A stretch of DNA of 64,000 nucleotides from JBCCCJ01 sp039029315 (GTDB lineage Bacteria > Bacteroidota > Bacteroidia > J057): NCBI GenBank assembly GCA_039029315.1, contig JBCCGK010000047.1, forward strand, positions 18,814 to 82,813, written 5' to 3'. Within the stretch, counting starts at the first letter, position 1. Every line of letters starts with the position of its first letter. A program made the translations under genes and the position numbers. Under the pieces are notes generated by a model. It was not told the DNA's origin. It saw only the letters and a program-made list of their open reading frames with translations, and made no database searches. This document shows positions 45,101 through 53,660 of this stretch, in pieces.

Positions 45101-45706
45101 ATTTCCAAAAAATATACCCCCGCCATTGTGATTGTTTTTACGGTCATACAGGTGCATCAATACCAATTCTGAACTGGCATTTGCCGGTCCAGGAATGCTA
45201 GGGACTTCAAAGCGAGAAAGCCTTGAGTACCATTTACTTCCCACATCAAATTGATAAAACACATACACATAGTTGCTATCGATGCCATAGCGGGGGTGAA
45301 AGGTAAATCCCATCAGGCCACTTTCCCCATATACATGTGTCTGAGAGCTGATATTCAGAAAAGTAGAGGAGCTGGACACCGTTTCGTTATTATCAAATAC
45401 CAATAATTTGCCACCATGCTCTGCTACAACAATTCGATTGGTCGTTGGCTCCCCTTCCAGGTGGATAGGGTCATTAAAGGTTAGATTTGGAAAAGCATTG
45501 ACTGTAATCCATGCCCCTGAGCCCCCTTGGCCGGGAGTCATAGATGGAAATGTGTCATTGGCGAAGATACCTACGGGAACAGGATTATCCAGCCCGTGAT
45601 TTATTGTTACAAATGGTAAGAACCCAAGAAAGCAGATGGAAAAGGATAATAAAAGCAGTTTTCCAGAACGATCGGTTCTTTGAAGGAAATACGATACTAA
45701 TTGCAT
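42119..45706 (-). CDS. Fusion: GSDH-type sugar dehydrogenase, c-type cytochrome pair, PA14, T9SS type A domain
   Basis: 1195 residues. The signal or anchor is near residues 15-35. The first ~410 residues form a PQQ-dependent glucose/sorbosone dehydrogenase propeller (RIVVAEHGGKLLVFD, HNGGGIFFGNDGYLYLSIGD, AVGFRNPHRMTYD). Residues ~440-780 contain two haem motifs CLNCH and CSSCH, in a region resembling SO2930-type dihaem proteins. A PA14 domain (SDDGVRLWVNNQLVIDQWND) and a type A sorting domain (LNIFPNPVRQGESYQAVLHW, LPKGIYMVVV) follow. It may be a surface sugar oxidase passing electrons to its own haems. Unusually long for one of these enzymes, and alone on the strand. Confidence 0.88.
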   Translation of the reverse strand: MQLVSYFLQRTDRSGKLLLLSFSICFLGFLPFVTINHGLDNPVPVGIFANDTFPSMTPGQGGSGAWITVNAFPNLTFNDPIHLEGEPTTNRIVVAEHGGKLLVFDNNETVSSSSTFLNISSQTHVYGESGLMGFTFHPRYGIDSNYVYVFYQFDVGSKWYSRLSRFEVPSIPGPANASSELVLMHLYDRKNNHNGGGIFFGNDGYLYLSIGDEGGGNNFYGHGQDIDHRLFGGVFRIDVDRDPTTSHAILRQPQTVDGADASFTANYFIPNSNPFQDPSGGTLEEFFAVGFRNPHRMTYDPPTNQIWLGDVGQNKREEIDIIVSGGNYQWPYREGTVSGPKSQPSSLNGVEQVPVLEYDHGDGISVIGGYVYRGPTHTDITGKYIYADYGSKRLWALDPSDSTTAELMTLSFAPSAFGFDNNNELYILKYGNSGKVYKLDRQTPGAPEPPDSLSATGVFSSLSPLTPESFMVPYELNEPFWSDAAIKSRWMIIPNDGTHNSSAEQIQYSENGEWIFPNGSVLVKHFELPIDDTNPAITKKLETRFLIYGNDGNYYGMTYRWNDAQTEAYLLPDKHTDTLTINTATGNRSLTWYYPSRGECLNCHNSTTEGFLGPNTRQLNGDAFYAETGRTANQLKTLTHLEMFDTDPDTANLGSILTSASSQDLSASLEDRARSYLDANCSSCHQPGTGVDADFDARLDIPLANQGLIFGSVQLDLGIHDSRIIIPGQEERSVLMERLRTVHNDIAMPQLAKNLIDTSGVELISDWIASISPDFGSGLMGQVITFPSLNNKLTSDPSFTLPATSSSGLAISYSISGPATLAGNTVSLTGATGQVTIIAQQTGNGSYDPAPEVAQSFWVSPSGSASGTGVPAIYYDNLDLTTPVLNRTDPTVDFYWGSGRPDPSMNYETFSVKWEGEIEAPYSETFTFTTSSDDGVRLWVNNQLVIDQWNDQEVTEFSGTIAMTAWSRVPIRMEYYQQNVYASAKLEWSSSSLSREVVPTDFLYPPSTSLGPEDIDLSAIQAGNSVQLAWRTTTVDPVNAFRIEHSTDARIFKELLVVSADGDQTSGKEYSAIDELPQLGINYYRIQQLHQDGSVTTSDIQEVKFQPEVELNIFPNPVRQGESYQAVLHWPYEQTVELAVINLAGQTVFLKHLDQTSPGIQSLRVPTADLPKGIYMVVVRTAGIPLNSTKIVIRD

Positions 45707-46158
45707 GGTGATCAGGCAATAATAATGATAATCAAGGAAGGGTGCAGTATTAGCTAAAAGTTGGCGTGATTTAAGGCTGGAATGTGACCTACAAATGTAC
45801 TGTAGTCAACGAGAATATCAAAGAATTTCGTCTCTTGATATATTCAACATCTCAATAGCCAAAATGTTTGAGAATGTGAAAAGGAATGTTTGTACAAGAG
45901 GAGAGGAGAGTTGGGTGAAAATCGATAGGTAGAGTTCATAATCGTAGGGACTTAACAATGATTCTGTATAGATAATTTCTGTGTTATTCTCTGAAGTACA
46001 AAGGACATTCCATTCTAAATCTTTCTTTCCAATAGTCTGATTATTAATATGTTAAGTTTTTGCGCTATGTGTTCATGATTCTCGTTTTGAGAAACCGATC
46101 TCCATATTTAGACGAGAGACTGAGAATAAGTCACCCATTTGGATGGAATATCTCTTCT
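45707..46158. other. Intergenic region with one inverted repeat
   Basis: About 450 bp upstream of the dehydrogenase fusion and after the transporter pair. ATATCAA (45815-45821) / TTGATAT (45835-45841) forms a hairpin with a 13-nt loop. No gene is seen here; a 105-codon minus frame (46073-46390) only overlaps the transporter gene in another frame. Confidence 0.4.
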
Positions 46159-46572
46159 TTAATGGGGAAGTCGGTTCATGAATCGTCCGTAGGTATATGT
46201 CCCCAGAAGCGCCCCTAGGAGTACAACAAGGAAGATCCAGTACCCCTGGCCCAGCAATACATAGATGGGTCCGGGACATGCACCAATCAATGCCCAACCC
46301 AGACCAAAAATACTTCCTGCCAACAGGTGTCTTTTGGGTCTGAAGGTCATCGGAGTATAGGTAAGAAAACTCCCATCGAGAGCCTTCCAACGGAATCTTT
46401 TGACCAAAAAGAAGAAAAGCGCACTTAAGCCCGCTCCTACACCCAGGATTCCAAACATATGGAAACTCTCAAATCTGAACATCTCAAGTATTCTGAACCA
46501 GGATATGGCTTCTGATTTGGTCATTGTGATCCCAAAAAGAATACCACTGATAAAAAATGGAAAGTGTTTCAT
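46159..46572 (-). CDS. YeeE/YedE-family half-transporter (DUF6691-like)
   Basis: 137 residues, four membrane helices (FFISGILFGITMT, FGILGVGAGLSALFFF, HLLAGSIFGLGWALIGACPG and VLLGALLGTYTYG). The motif GLGWALIGACPGP is the conserved half of the YeeE/YedE sulfur transporter family. It is coded 29 bp after the other half, and together they form a split transporter for thiosulfate or other sulfur compounds. A rhodanese is present at 16.2 kb but not adjacent. Confidence 0.88.
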   Translation of the reverse strand: MKHFPFFISGILFGITMTKSEAISWFRILEMFRFESFHMFGILGVGAGLSALFFFLVKRFRWKALDGSFLTYTPMTFRPKRHLLAGSIFGLGWALIGACPGPIYVLLGQGYWIFLVVLLGALLGTYTYGRFMNRLPH

Positions 46573-46601
46573 TATTTATTGTATGAGGGAATGATCCAAA
46601 A

Positions 46602-47192
46602 CTAGATAGTAAGAAGGGTAGGGAGAAAGAGATGCACCATCAGAAGTCCACCAATAAAAAATCCAACAACTGTCAGAAGTGAAGGCAACTGAAAGTGTGC
46701 CAGGCCAGTGATTCCATGGCCAGAGGTACATCCCCGTGCATATCGGGCACCAAAGCCAATCAGAAATCCACCTGCTAATGCTAGCAGAATCCCTTTTACA
46801 CTGGAAAGATTGAAAATGTCTGTGGGGAGAAAGCCTCTGCCAGACTGATCTACTTCAGGATACGAAATATGCATGCTTGTCAAATACGCCACTGTAGAAT
46901 CAGAAATGGCGACTGCTTCCGGACTACTAAAGAATAAGATTGCAATGGCCCCACCAGCGATTGCACCAGTGACAAATGCAAACCGCCACAGCTCCGCAGG
47001 AAGATCCATCTTGAAAAATGGAAGCTGTTTGCCTGCACCCACCGCGGAACAAATGGCTTTGAAGGAAGTTGAAATCGCAAAACTTTGGCCCAACCAATTG
47101 AGCAAGATGAGAATTAGAGTAATCATGAAACCAGAAAAAGCCCAATGCCAGGGCTGCCTGATGAGATCCATAATTGTAGTCAAGGTATTCAT
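46602..47192 (-). CDS. YeeE/YedE-family half-transporter
   Basis: 196 residues with about five membrane helices. The diagnostic GFGARYARGCTSGHGITGLA is near residue 150, with the Cys thought to relay sulfur in this family. It is the first gene of the pair with the 137-residue half, with a 29-bp gap. The pair is commonly seen in Bacteroidota for thiosulfate/sulfide handling. Substrate inferred from family. Confidence 0.9.
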   Translation of the reverse strand: MNTLTTIMDLIRQPWHWAFSGFMITLILILLNWLGQSFAISTSFKAICSAVGAGKQLPFFKMDLPAELWRFAFVTGAIAGGAIAILFFSSPEAVAISDSTVAYLTSMHISYPEVDQSGRGFLPTDIFNLSSVKGILLALAGGFLIGFGARYARGCTSGHGITGLAHFQLPSLLTVVGFFIGGLLMVHLFLPTLLTI

Positions 47193-47495
47193 GAGCTAAG
47201 GGTGAATAAGAACAACTTGAATGGGGCTAAGGTAAAACAGCAGGGAGTAGTTGTGTGGTAAAATGGCTGACAGTTTGCTAGATTATCAAGAGCCGGGTTT
47301 GGGAAAAGGAATGCCCGGAACACGTTTGCTAATCTGAATCAATGATCGAAACGGGGTCTCGATTAGAATGATTGTTTGGAATTGGTGTAGGGGGGATTTT
47401 GACAGTACTTAACATAATATAATTTATGTATAGTGTAGGTAGGTATCATTTTAATCAACCCTTTGCAATATGCACCAATAGTGCCCCCTGGTTTT
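47193..47495. other. Gene-free stretch
   Basis: No gene, repeat or strong hairpin noticed. A 62-codon minus frame at 47363-47551 has no recognisable content and overlaps the ATPase fragment in another frame. Confidence 0.3.
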
Positions 47496-47640
47496 TTATG
47501 CTCTCCTGTTGAAGAAGGTGAGCTCGGCCTGAAGGATGTGTTCGGCGACATAGTGAGCCAGGCGGGTTTTTCCGGTACTTGATTCTCTCGTTACCAGAAG
47601 TGGCTGGCGAAAATTCTCGTTCTGGGCAGGAATGATTTTG
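47496..47640 (-). pseudogene. Fragment of an AAA+/MoxR-like ATPase
   Basis: In the minus frame ending with TAA at 47496-47498, residues read QNENFRQPLLVTRESSTGKT then RLAHYVAEHILQAELTFFN. This is the Walker A neighbourhood of an AAA+ ATPase; the expected GEPGTGKT has become RESSTGKT (47565-47594). No Walker B or sensor region follows, and no start precedes it. A relic of a lost ATPase gene. Confidence 0.5.
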
Positions 47641-47784
47641 GCCTTGCTTGAGCCGGTTAGAAACAAGAAGTTTTTCCATAAACCTTTTCTAGGTCTATGG
47701 TTCTTTGGACCGACTTTAATAGGGAGGCATAACGGGATACAATTTGGGTATTTTGGGGGAGAGTTGCAAGGGAGCAGAGGAATT

Positions 47785-49248
47785 CTATTGCCTCACAAAA
47801 GGCTGATAATAGGTTCTTCCATCAACTGTCATCATGAGCCCATACACTCCTGGGACTAAATCTGCCGCTTCCATGTTCACCCTATGTTCTCCAGGTGTAA
47901 ATATTGATGTTTCTTGTACTGGAAGGAGTTGTCTTCCCACCAGGTCGCAGAGGGTGATCTCAACTTCTGCTGTTTTTAGAAGAGTAAAGCGCAGATGCAA
48001 CTGATCCAATACAGGATTCGGAAATATGGTGAATTCAATCTCTTCTTTGTTGCCAATACTGGTAGTCCGATCGGGGGGATGCGTATAGAGAAGGTATAAC
48101 TTCCCAGGGTCTGGATCTAGTTCATATGGCAACACCAGACGCATACCTGTAATGATGAGGCGATCATCCTCAAAAGCCTTGACAGCTGTTGGAAAGACAT
48201 ATGGTCCTCCATAATAATCAGACTCATAATACTCTCCATCAACAGAAAGGCGGCTAATCATCACATGTCGAAAATGAGGACCTGGATCGAGGTTTATTCC
48301 CAGCAAAATCAAATCTCCACTTTGAGGCAGTCTGATCATTTGTCTGAAAGAGTAGTGTGAATTCGGATAAGATTTGGCCCAAATCAGTTGGCCCATGCTG
48401 TCTATACGCTTTATATTTGGCCCTGCAAGAATGTAATCTCCATCCTCTAATGCCAATATTTGACGCGTTCCATGAACAGTTTGAAGATTGTTGATTTCAT
48501 AGATCAATTCTCCTGTAAAGGACAATCTTTTGAAACGAGCAAGATCCGGATGAATCATTGTGAGCCCAAGACTGTCATGTGTGAAAACAGGAGATCCAAA
48601 TTCCCATTCAAAAAAGAGACTCGCTTTATTGACAAATCTGCCTGTTGAATCCAAAGTATGAAGATAAACAGAATCCTCTAACTCACTTTTTGTCAAAGTT
48701 GTATACAATTTATCATGAGAATACAGATAGGAAATTTCGGATAATTCACAATAAGGGTTTTGAGACAGGCTATCAAAAAGGATGTTCAGATCTTTATCCA
48801 CAATCAAATAGTTTATTTTATTTGATTCAGTGCCCGTCAAACTATCATCCTCACAAGCAAGTATCCCTACTGCTTGGCGATAACTGATCGCAAGCCTGTT
48901 TGAGGATAGTCTGATTATCTGTCGAATGGTCTCAAAGCCCGATGCAGCAGGTATAGGAAAAAATTGCGAGGAAATAACTTTAGCAGAATCAAGCCTGAAC
49001 TTTGACAGTTGAAAGCCTATAGTCGCTGAGCCTTCAATCGGAAAGCCAGTATAAGAAGAATCCCAATCTGACAGCGTTCCTGCAAGAAATATGGTTGAAT
49101 CATTGTCAATCACCACATCAACTCCTCTATATTCCAGCTGATCCTCCATCAAATACAGCTCCAATAGAGGCGTTTGCGCCCAAAAATATGGCATCCAGAC
49201 TAATAGCGAAATACTGAAAATCACTGGTCTCATTACAAATGAATTCAT
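47785..49248 (-). CDS. T9SS type A cargo protein, propeller-like
   Basis: 487 residues with a signal peptide (MRPVIFSISLLVWMPYFWAQ; Met at 49233 may be the true start). The body has recurring beta-strand blocks such as IFLAGTLSDWDSSY, YILAGPNIKRIDSMGQLIWA and LILLGINLDPG, like a propeller of the DUF-type hydrolase-free kind. The C-terminal 80 residues are a type A sorting domain: FTIFPNPVLDQLHLRFTLLK, then ending in GVYGLMMTVDGRTYYQPF. Exported to the surface; function unknown. Confidence 0.8.
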   Translation of the reverse strand: MNSFVMRPVIFSISLLVWMPYFWAQTPLLELYLMEDQLEYRGVDVVIDNDSTIFLAGTLSDWDSSYTGFPIEGSATIGFQLSKFRLDSAKVISSQFFPIPAASGFETIRQIIRLSSNRLAISYRQAVGILACEDDSLTGTESNKINYLIVDKDLNILFDSLSQNPYCELSEISYLYSHDKLYTTLTKSELEDSVYLHTLDSTGRFVNKASLFFEWEFGSPVFTHDSLGLTMIHPDLARFKRLSFTGELIYEINNLQTVHGTRQILALEDGDYILAGPNIKRIDSMGQLIWAKSYPNSHYSFRQMIRLPQSGDLILLGINLDPGPHFRHVMISRLSVDGEYYESDYYGGPYVFPTAVKAFEDDRLIITGMRLVLPYELDPDPGKLYLLYTHPPDRTTSIGNKEEIEFTIFPNPVLDQLHLRFTLLKTAEVEITLCDLVGRQLLPVQETSIFTPGEHRVNMEAADLVPGVYGLMMTVDGRTYYQPFVRQ

Positions 49249-49269
49249 TGGTGTAATAAGTTGATCTGT

Positions 49270-49795
49270 TTACCTTTGAATCATTAATTTTTCCTGAAAA
49301 ATAGTCCGGTTGCCACTCATTCCTTTTAAGAAGTATATATTCTCAGGCAGCTTAGAAATATGTATTTTTTCCTCTTCCTGATCTTTGTCCATTTTATCTT
49401 CCAACACTACCCGTCCAGTCAGGTCATATACTACAATTCTTGTCCTTTCTGACAATACCAGCTTAATCCAAATGGAGTCAATAATGAATCATGGGTGAAT
49501 TCAATGTAAATATCAGAAGCAACTGAATCCAAATCTTGATGAGCTAATTTATTTGCCAAAGCAGATGGGTACCAGGTTCCGTTTTGGAAAGTTGGCTCTG
49601 TTGGATCTGGCGTAAAGTTATGGAAGTATTGTATTATTCTTGATGATCCTAGCACCTCGCTTGCTAAGGGTTCATACCTTGCAGTAATTCGAATGATTTC
49701 AGAAGATGTTATTAATGTCTCCCATATATCTGCTGCATATTCAAATGCTGCCATCGCCGCAGGAGGAATATCATTTGCGGAAATTGTATCATTGT
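49270..49795 (-). pseudogene. Truncated, frameshifted T9SS protein
   Basis: The first frame (down to ~49431) carries the start of a known secreted domain, PAAMAAFEYAADIWETLITS ... TWYPSALANKL, but has no signal sequence; an in-frame TAA sits just before it. A second frame resumes at about 49480 with IDSIWIKLVLSERTRIVVYD and continues into a type A sorting domain (LPENIYFLKGMSGNR) ending at 49270. The middle is missing. It is therefore the two ends of one larger gene joined by a deletion or frameshift. It begins immediately after the histidine kinase stop codon. Confidence 0.6.
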
Positions 49796-49811
49796 TTTGA
49801 GTTTAGGGAGT

Positions 49812-51809
49812 TTATCTAGACTGATCTCCTGCCATCGCCTCTTTAAACCTCAAAAAAAAGCTCGTCCCCTCCCCTACCCTAGATTCAATCTCAATTGTGG
49901 CCTCATGCGCATCAAGCGCTCTTTTGACAATGCTGAGCCCCAGGCCTGATCCGCCGCGACTTGAGCTGGAAAAAGGCTCAAAGAGTGTTGGGATCTGCTC
50001 TTTGGAAATACCTTTGCCATTGTCTTTTACCATGACCGCTCCATCTTGATAGCGAATGTCAATCACTGGCAAGCGATTTTCAGATCTATTCTCCATGGCA
50101 TTTTTAAGAAGATTTTGAAAGATCTGGTGCAGCATAACAGGATCACCTGTAATGGTAGGCAGCTTAGAGATCCGGATCTCTGCTTTTTCAGCTTCAATTT
50201 GCGAAAAAAGCGCCGCCTGCACTTTTTCAAGGGTCTGATTGAGATCTACAGATTCAAAATGCGCTTTTGAAGTTTCTGTGAGGGATTTGGAATAGCTTAA
50301 GATGCCACTCATCAGCTCATCTGCCTGATCGAGTGCCAGGAGGATCCTATCAAACTCAGGCGCGAGGTGCTCTGGCACTTTTGGAATGGACCTTTGCAGG
50401 ATCTGGGTAAAGCTATAAGCTGTTCTAATGGGGCCTTTGAGATCATGTGAGATGGTATGGGCAAAGGCTTTGAGATTTTCATTCATTGTGCTCAGGGCCT
50501 TGTTTTGGGCCTTGATCACGCTCTCTTTTCGCTTGAGCCGAAGCAGGACCAGCAGAAGAAGCGCAAGAAGCAGAGAGATGCTTCCTATTCCCATCCAGAG
50601 CTGACGATTCATAAGCTGGGTGTAGCCGAGTTGCTTTTTTTGACTGCTCAGCTTTTCTCTTGCTAGCAAAAGCTCAGTTTTGCCCTTGAGGCCGCTTACC
50701 AAAATGCTGTCTTTGAGATCTCTGTAGATCTCATGATAGACAAGGGCTTCTTCGGATCTTCCCATTCTTTGAAAGCTCATTGAAAGCACCTCTGCTGCAT
50801 TGTAGCGGCTGTTGATATCTCTTTTTTTCTCTAAGGCCTTTTTCCCAAGCCGTATCACCTCTTTATGCTCTCCTTTGGCTAGGGCGATATACATCCTTGC
50901 CTCCGGCTCTAACTCTTCAATCTCTTCCAGGCTTTTTCCTTTAAGATAAGCTCCTATCAAACTATCTGTTTGAGAGCTGTAGCTATTTGTATATCCTGCA
51001 AACATGATCAGGTCTCTGGTCGACTGGCGCTTTCTATTGTAAAGATTTTGCTTGCTGATAAGTTCAAATGCTGATTCGAAGTGTTTTTTTGCCCTTTCTT
51101 CTTCATGTTGATCCAGATAATGATAACCGAGTACTCTGTGGGCAAAATGCTGAAGCTCACGCACAGGAATTGGAATGGGGAGCGGATGTAAGGCAAACAT
51201 CTCAAGGGCCTCTTCTGCAATGTTTGCCATGTGGGGGGTATCTCCAATAACTGCTGAGGCGTAGAGCAAATAAGTGGAAGCTTTGGCCTTCACTGACCAG
51301 TCCTCTGCCTCCCTGGCCATGCTCAGACCTTTTTCCAGGTGCACCAGGGCGCGGGTAAAATCCTGATTTTTAAAATGGGCAATTCCCAGATACACTTCTG
51401 CTCTCGCTAGCTCTTGCGGCTCTTTGGCAAGACTTTGCAATCGATTGGCAAGTGGCAGCAAGGACTGACCATTTTTGATCCTAAGCATGCTGTGAAACTG
51501 AAGGTAGGAAGCCTGTAGATTTAAGGCTCGTTTGAGCTCACGATTGAGTATCATCTCTGCCAGAATGTTCCGCAGTTTATTGGAGATATCGATGACAGAA
51601 TCAGGCGAAAGCTCGGTCAGCACAAGAAGCGAATCCAGCTCTTGCAAAGCTTTTGGCAGCTGATCCAGGGACACTTCTTCCTCCAGGCTTAGTAGAGCTT
51701 GAAGCCTTTTTGGAAGATCTGAGCGGGTATAGGAATCCTGCCTGCAGCTGGTTAGTAGACAAACACTTAGCACAACTACAGTCAGGCCACAGAAAATGGG
51801 CGTTTTCAT
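49812..51809 (-). CDS. TPR-containing membrane histidine kinase
   Basis: 665 residues. A lipoprotein-like signal (VCLLTSCRQ) opens it. Residues ~130-380 are TPR-like. One membrane span is at ~405-425 (WMGIGSISLLLALLLLVLL), and a coiled coil follows. The HisKA motif has His455 in TISHDLKGPIRTAYSF. The HATPase domain shows the N-box FQNLLKNAMENRS, G1 VKDNGKGIS, F-box FEPFSSSS and G2 GGSGLGLSIVKR. It is a sensor kinase in which the periplasmic TPR part senses a signal. Its start codon overlaps the stop of the response regulator by 4 bp, so the two are coupled. Confidence 0.93.
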   Translation of the reverse strand: MKTPIFCGLTVVVLSVCLLTSCRQDSYTRSDLPKRLQALLSLEEEVSLDQLPKALQELDSLLVLTELSPDSVIDISNKLRNILAEMILNRELKRALNLQASYLQFHSMLRIKNGQSLLPLANRLQSLAKEPQELARAEVYLGIAHFKNQDFTRALVHLEKGLSMAREAEDWSVKAKASTYLLYASAVIGDTPHMANIAEEALEMFALHPLPIPIPVRELQHFAHRVLGYHYLDQHEEERAKKHFESAFELISKQNLYNRKRQSTRDLIMFAGYTNSYSSQTDSLIGAYLKGKSLEEIEELEPEARMYIALAKGEHKEVIRLGKKALEKKRDINSRYNAAEVLSMSFQRMGRSEEALVYHEIYRDLKDSILVSGLKGKTELLLAREKLSSQKKQLGYTQLMNRQLWMGIGSISLLLALLLLVLLRLKRKESVIKAQNKALSTMNENLKAFAHTISHDLKGPIRTAYSFTQILQRSIPKVPEHLAPEFDRILLALDQADELMSGILSYSKSLTETSKAHFESVDLNQTLEKVQAALFSQIEAEKAEIRISKLPTITGDPVMLHQIFQNLLKNAMENRSENRLPVIDIRYQDGAVMVKDNGKGISKEQIPTLFEPFSSSSRGGSGLGLSIVKRALDAHEATIEIESRVGEGTSFFLRFKEAMAGDQSR

Positions 51810-52192
51810 AGAAGGGGATGCAATAGCATATTGAGGTCAAGGAGGAAATTGTCAAAGTCCTTTTGCTTGGCAATGAACTCATCTGCGCCGGCCGCTTTTG
51901 CAGCATTCATGTCATCGATTTTGCTGGAGGCGGTAAAAACAATCACCTCTGTTTGCGGATAGCTTTGTTTGATCTGGCTTGTCATTTCAATGCCATTCAT
52001 GCTGCTGCCTTCAAGGTCAATGTCAACAAATGCCATGTCAATGGGCTGTGCATTTTGTAGCTGATCGAGCCCTTCTTCGGCTGTTGCAGCGGAGATCACC
52101 TCAGGCGTTCCTGAGGCAAAGCCCAAAAAGTTAAGCGCAGTTCGAAACAGATGATCCTGGTTTCTGTCATCTTCTACAAGTAGGATTTTCAT
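51806..52192 (-). CDS. Single-domain response regulator
   Basis: 128 residues, only a receiver domain: acidic pocket LLVEDDRNQD, phosphoacceptor Asp57 in AFVDIDLEG, Thr in VIVFTASS and Lys in EFIAKQKD. No output domain. It is translationally coupled (4-bp ATGA overlap) to the TPR-histidine kinase, so it is its likely phosphorylation partner. It may relay by protein contact instead of DNA binding. Confidence 0.92.
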   Translation of the reverse strand: MKILLVEDDRNQDHLFRTALNFLGFASGTPEVISAATAEEGLDQLQNAQPIDMAFVDIDLEGSSMNGIEMTSQIKQSYPQTEVIVFTASSKIDDMNAAKAAGADEFIAKQKDFDNFLLDLNMLLHPLL

Positions 52193-52403
52193 AATTCTGT
52201 GTGATAAACATCTGATGAAAGATAGAGTGTATGTAAAATGGCATCCTTGATTTCTTAATTTAGTTATTGGGTTATTGAGTGTATTCGGTTTTAGGTTACT
52301 AGGAAAAAGTCTTGTGTTTTATTTATCATCATATGCAGCACCAAATTTCCATCCAGACTAATAACCTAAAAACTTCCTAACCAATAACTCAATAACTAGC
52401 TCC

Positions 52404-52853
52404 CTATTCGGGCAGGTTTTCTTTGTTTTGCGAGATGGTGGGCTGAAAATCGAAATTGTCAAAATAGGCATACATGCCAATCACTTCTCGAAGGCTTTTG
52501 AACGCTTGGGTGCCATCAGGGGTGGTGGCATAGACCTTTCCAAAGCGCTGCACATCTTCTAAAAGGTCAATGGCTCTTAAGATAACATCGACTCTGGTTT
52601 TGAGCTTGGGATCATTCAGATCTTGTAAAAGCCCATCTACTTTGGCCCAGACCGCATGGGAGACCCGCAGAGAGGTTGAGCGTTTGAAATGGCTGTTTTC
52701 AATGCTAAAGCCTTTCCCGGAGGGAAGCGGGAATCCGTCTACGAGGGTGGTATCTCCTTCATATCCGAGCGTTCTGACATGTTCCCAAATTTCTTTGGCC
52801 GTTCCGAATTTGTTGTAAGCGGTATTCTCGCTGATCAGCTGATAGGTATTCAT
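52404..52853 (-). CDS. Hypothetical protein
   Basis: 149 residues from the ATG at 52853; a longer frame to 53009 overlaps the next gene's end and is rejected. Mixed alpha/beta composition: NTAYNKFGTAKEIWEHVRTL, later RVDVILRAIDLLEDVQRFGK and FDNFDFQPTISQ. No signal peptide, no family recognised. Located between the two-component pair and the beta-barrel-like gene. Confidence 0.6.
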   Translation of the reverse strand: MNTYQLISENTAYNKFGTAKEIWEHVRTLGYEGDTTLVDGFPLPSGKGFSIENSHFKRSTSLRVSHAVWAKVDGLLQDLNDPKLKTRVDVILRAIDLLEDVQRFGKVYATTPDGTQAFKSLREVIGMYAYFDNFDFQPTISQNKENLPE

Positions 52854-52903
52854 ATTTGTTAGGCTTGATAACGTTTCGTAGCAGATAAATAGAATCAATG
52901 AGC

Positions 52904-53653
52904 TCAGAATTTGGGTGTTGTCAAAAGTCTGGTTCTTCCCCAGTAGACTTCCAGGCGTATGCCCCCGCTTAGATAATCCCTGGCTACCGCTCCTTTTGGG
53001 AAATCCCATTCATAAAAACCAATGATATTTCGGCGATACTCCCCATAAATCGCCAAGGCTACTCTCCCTTCTTTCGCATATGCCATCGGCTTTCGAAAGA
53101 GCACATATCGAAGCATCGGGCGAATGAAGATCCCGGGATCAATGGCCAGGCGTGTCCTTCCATAGCCTTCAACAGAAATCCCCTGATTGTTATATCGCCA
53201 AATGTCCCATTCGTCAGTTCCTGAACGAATTTCAGGTCCAAGAGCAATCACCCCTTCCCAACTGTTCGCATAGATTGCAAACTTTCTTTCGTAGATCCCT
53301 TGAAGAGTGAAATACACACTGTTTTTTGGGGAAAAATTTGACTGGGACCAGATTCTGTTCCATTGACCATTTGCCAATGGTTCATATGTGCATTGGTGAC
53401 AAGTAACACCAGCGTTCAATGCTATTCCTATCCTTTCAGAAGCATCTTTTGATCTTAGCTTGCTGTATTCCAAAAACAGGTTTTTTTCTCCTAAATGATA
53501 CAGATGTACGCTTTGCTGAAGACTTTTGTATTTGGGCACATGAAAAAAGCCAATCCCTCCGCTGATTCGGTGTTTCATTTGCTGAGAGAAGGCATCTTGA
53601 TAGCCTCCTAGAGATAGGGTGGAGATGACAAGGATGTAGAGATATGATTTCAT
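52904..53653 (-). CDS. Outer-membrane beta-barrel-like secreted protein
   Basis: 249 residues with a signal peptide (SYLYILVISTLSLGGYQDAF, cleavage near FSQ). The rest is rich in aromatic residues and alternating strands, e.g. YFTLQGIYERKFAIYANSWE, RPMLRYVLFRKP and VALAIYGEYRRNIIGFYEWD, as in small outer-membrane barrels of Bacteroidota. A Cys pair CHQC is near residue 83. No family is recognised and function is unknown. Confidence 0.65.
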   Translation of the reverse strand: MKSYLYILVISTLSLGGYQDAFSQQMKHRISGGIGFFHVPKYKSLQQSVHLYHLGEKNLFLEYSKLRSKDASERIGIALNAGVTCHQCTYEPLANGQWNRIWSQSNFSPKNSVYFTLQGIYERKFAIYANSWEGVIALGPEIRSGTDEWDIWRYNNQGISVEGYGRTRLAIDPGIFIRPMLRYVLFRKPMAYAKEGRVALAIYGEYRRNIIGFYEWDFPKGAVARDYLSGGIRLEVYWGRTRLLTTPKF

Positions 53654-53660
53654 GATGGGC

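Noticed and set aside
46073..46390. 105-codon minus frame
   Set aside because: Overlaps the DUF6691-like transporter gene in another frame; a shadow.
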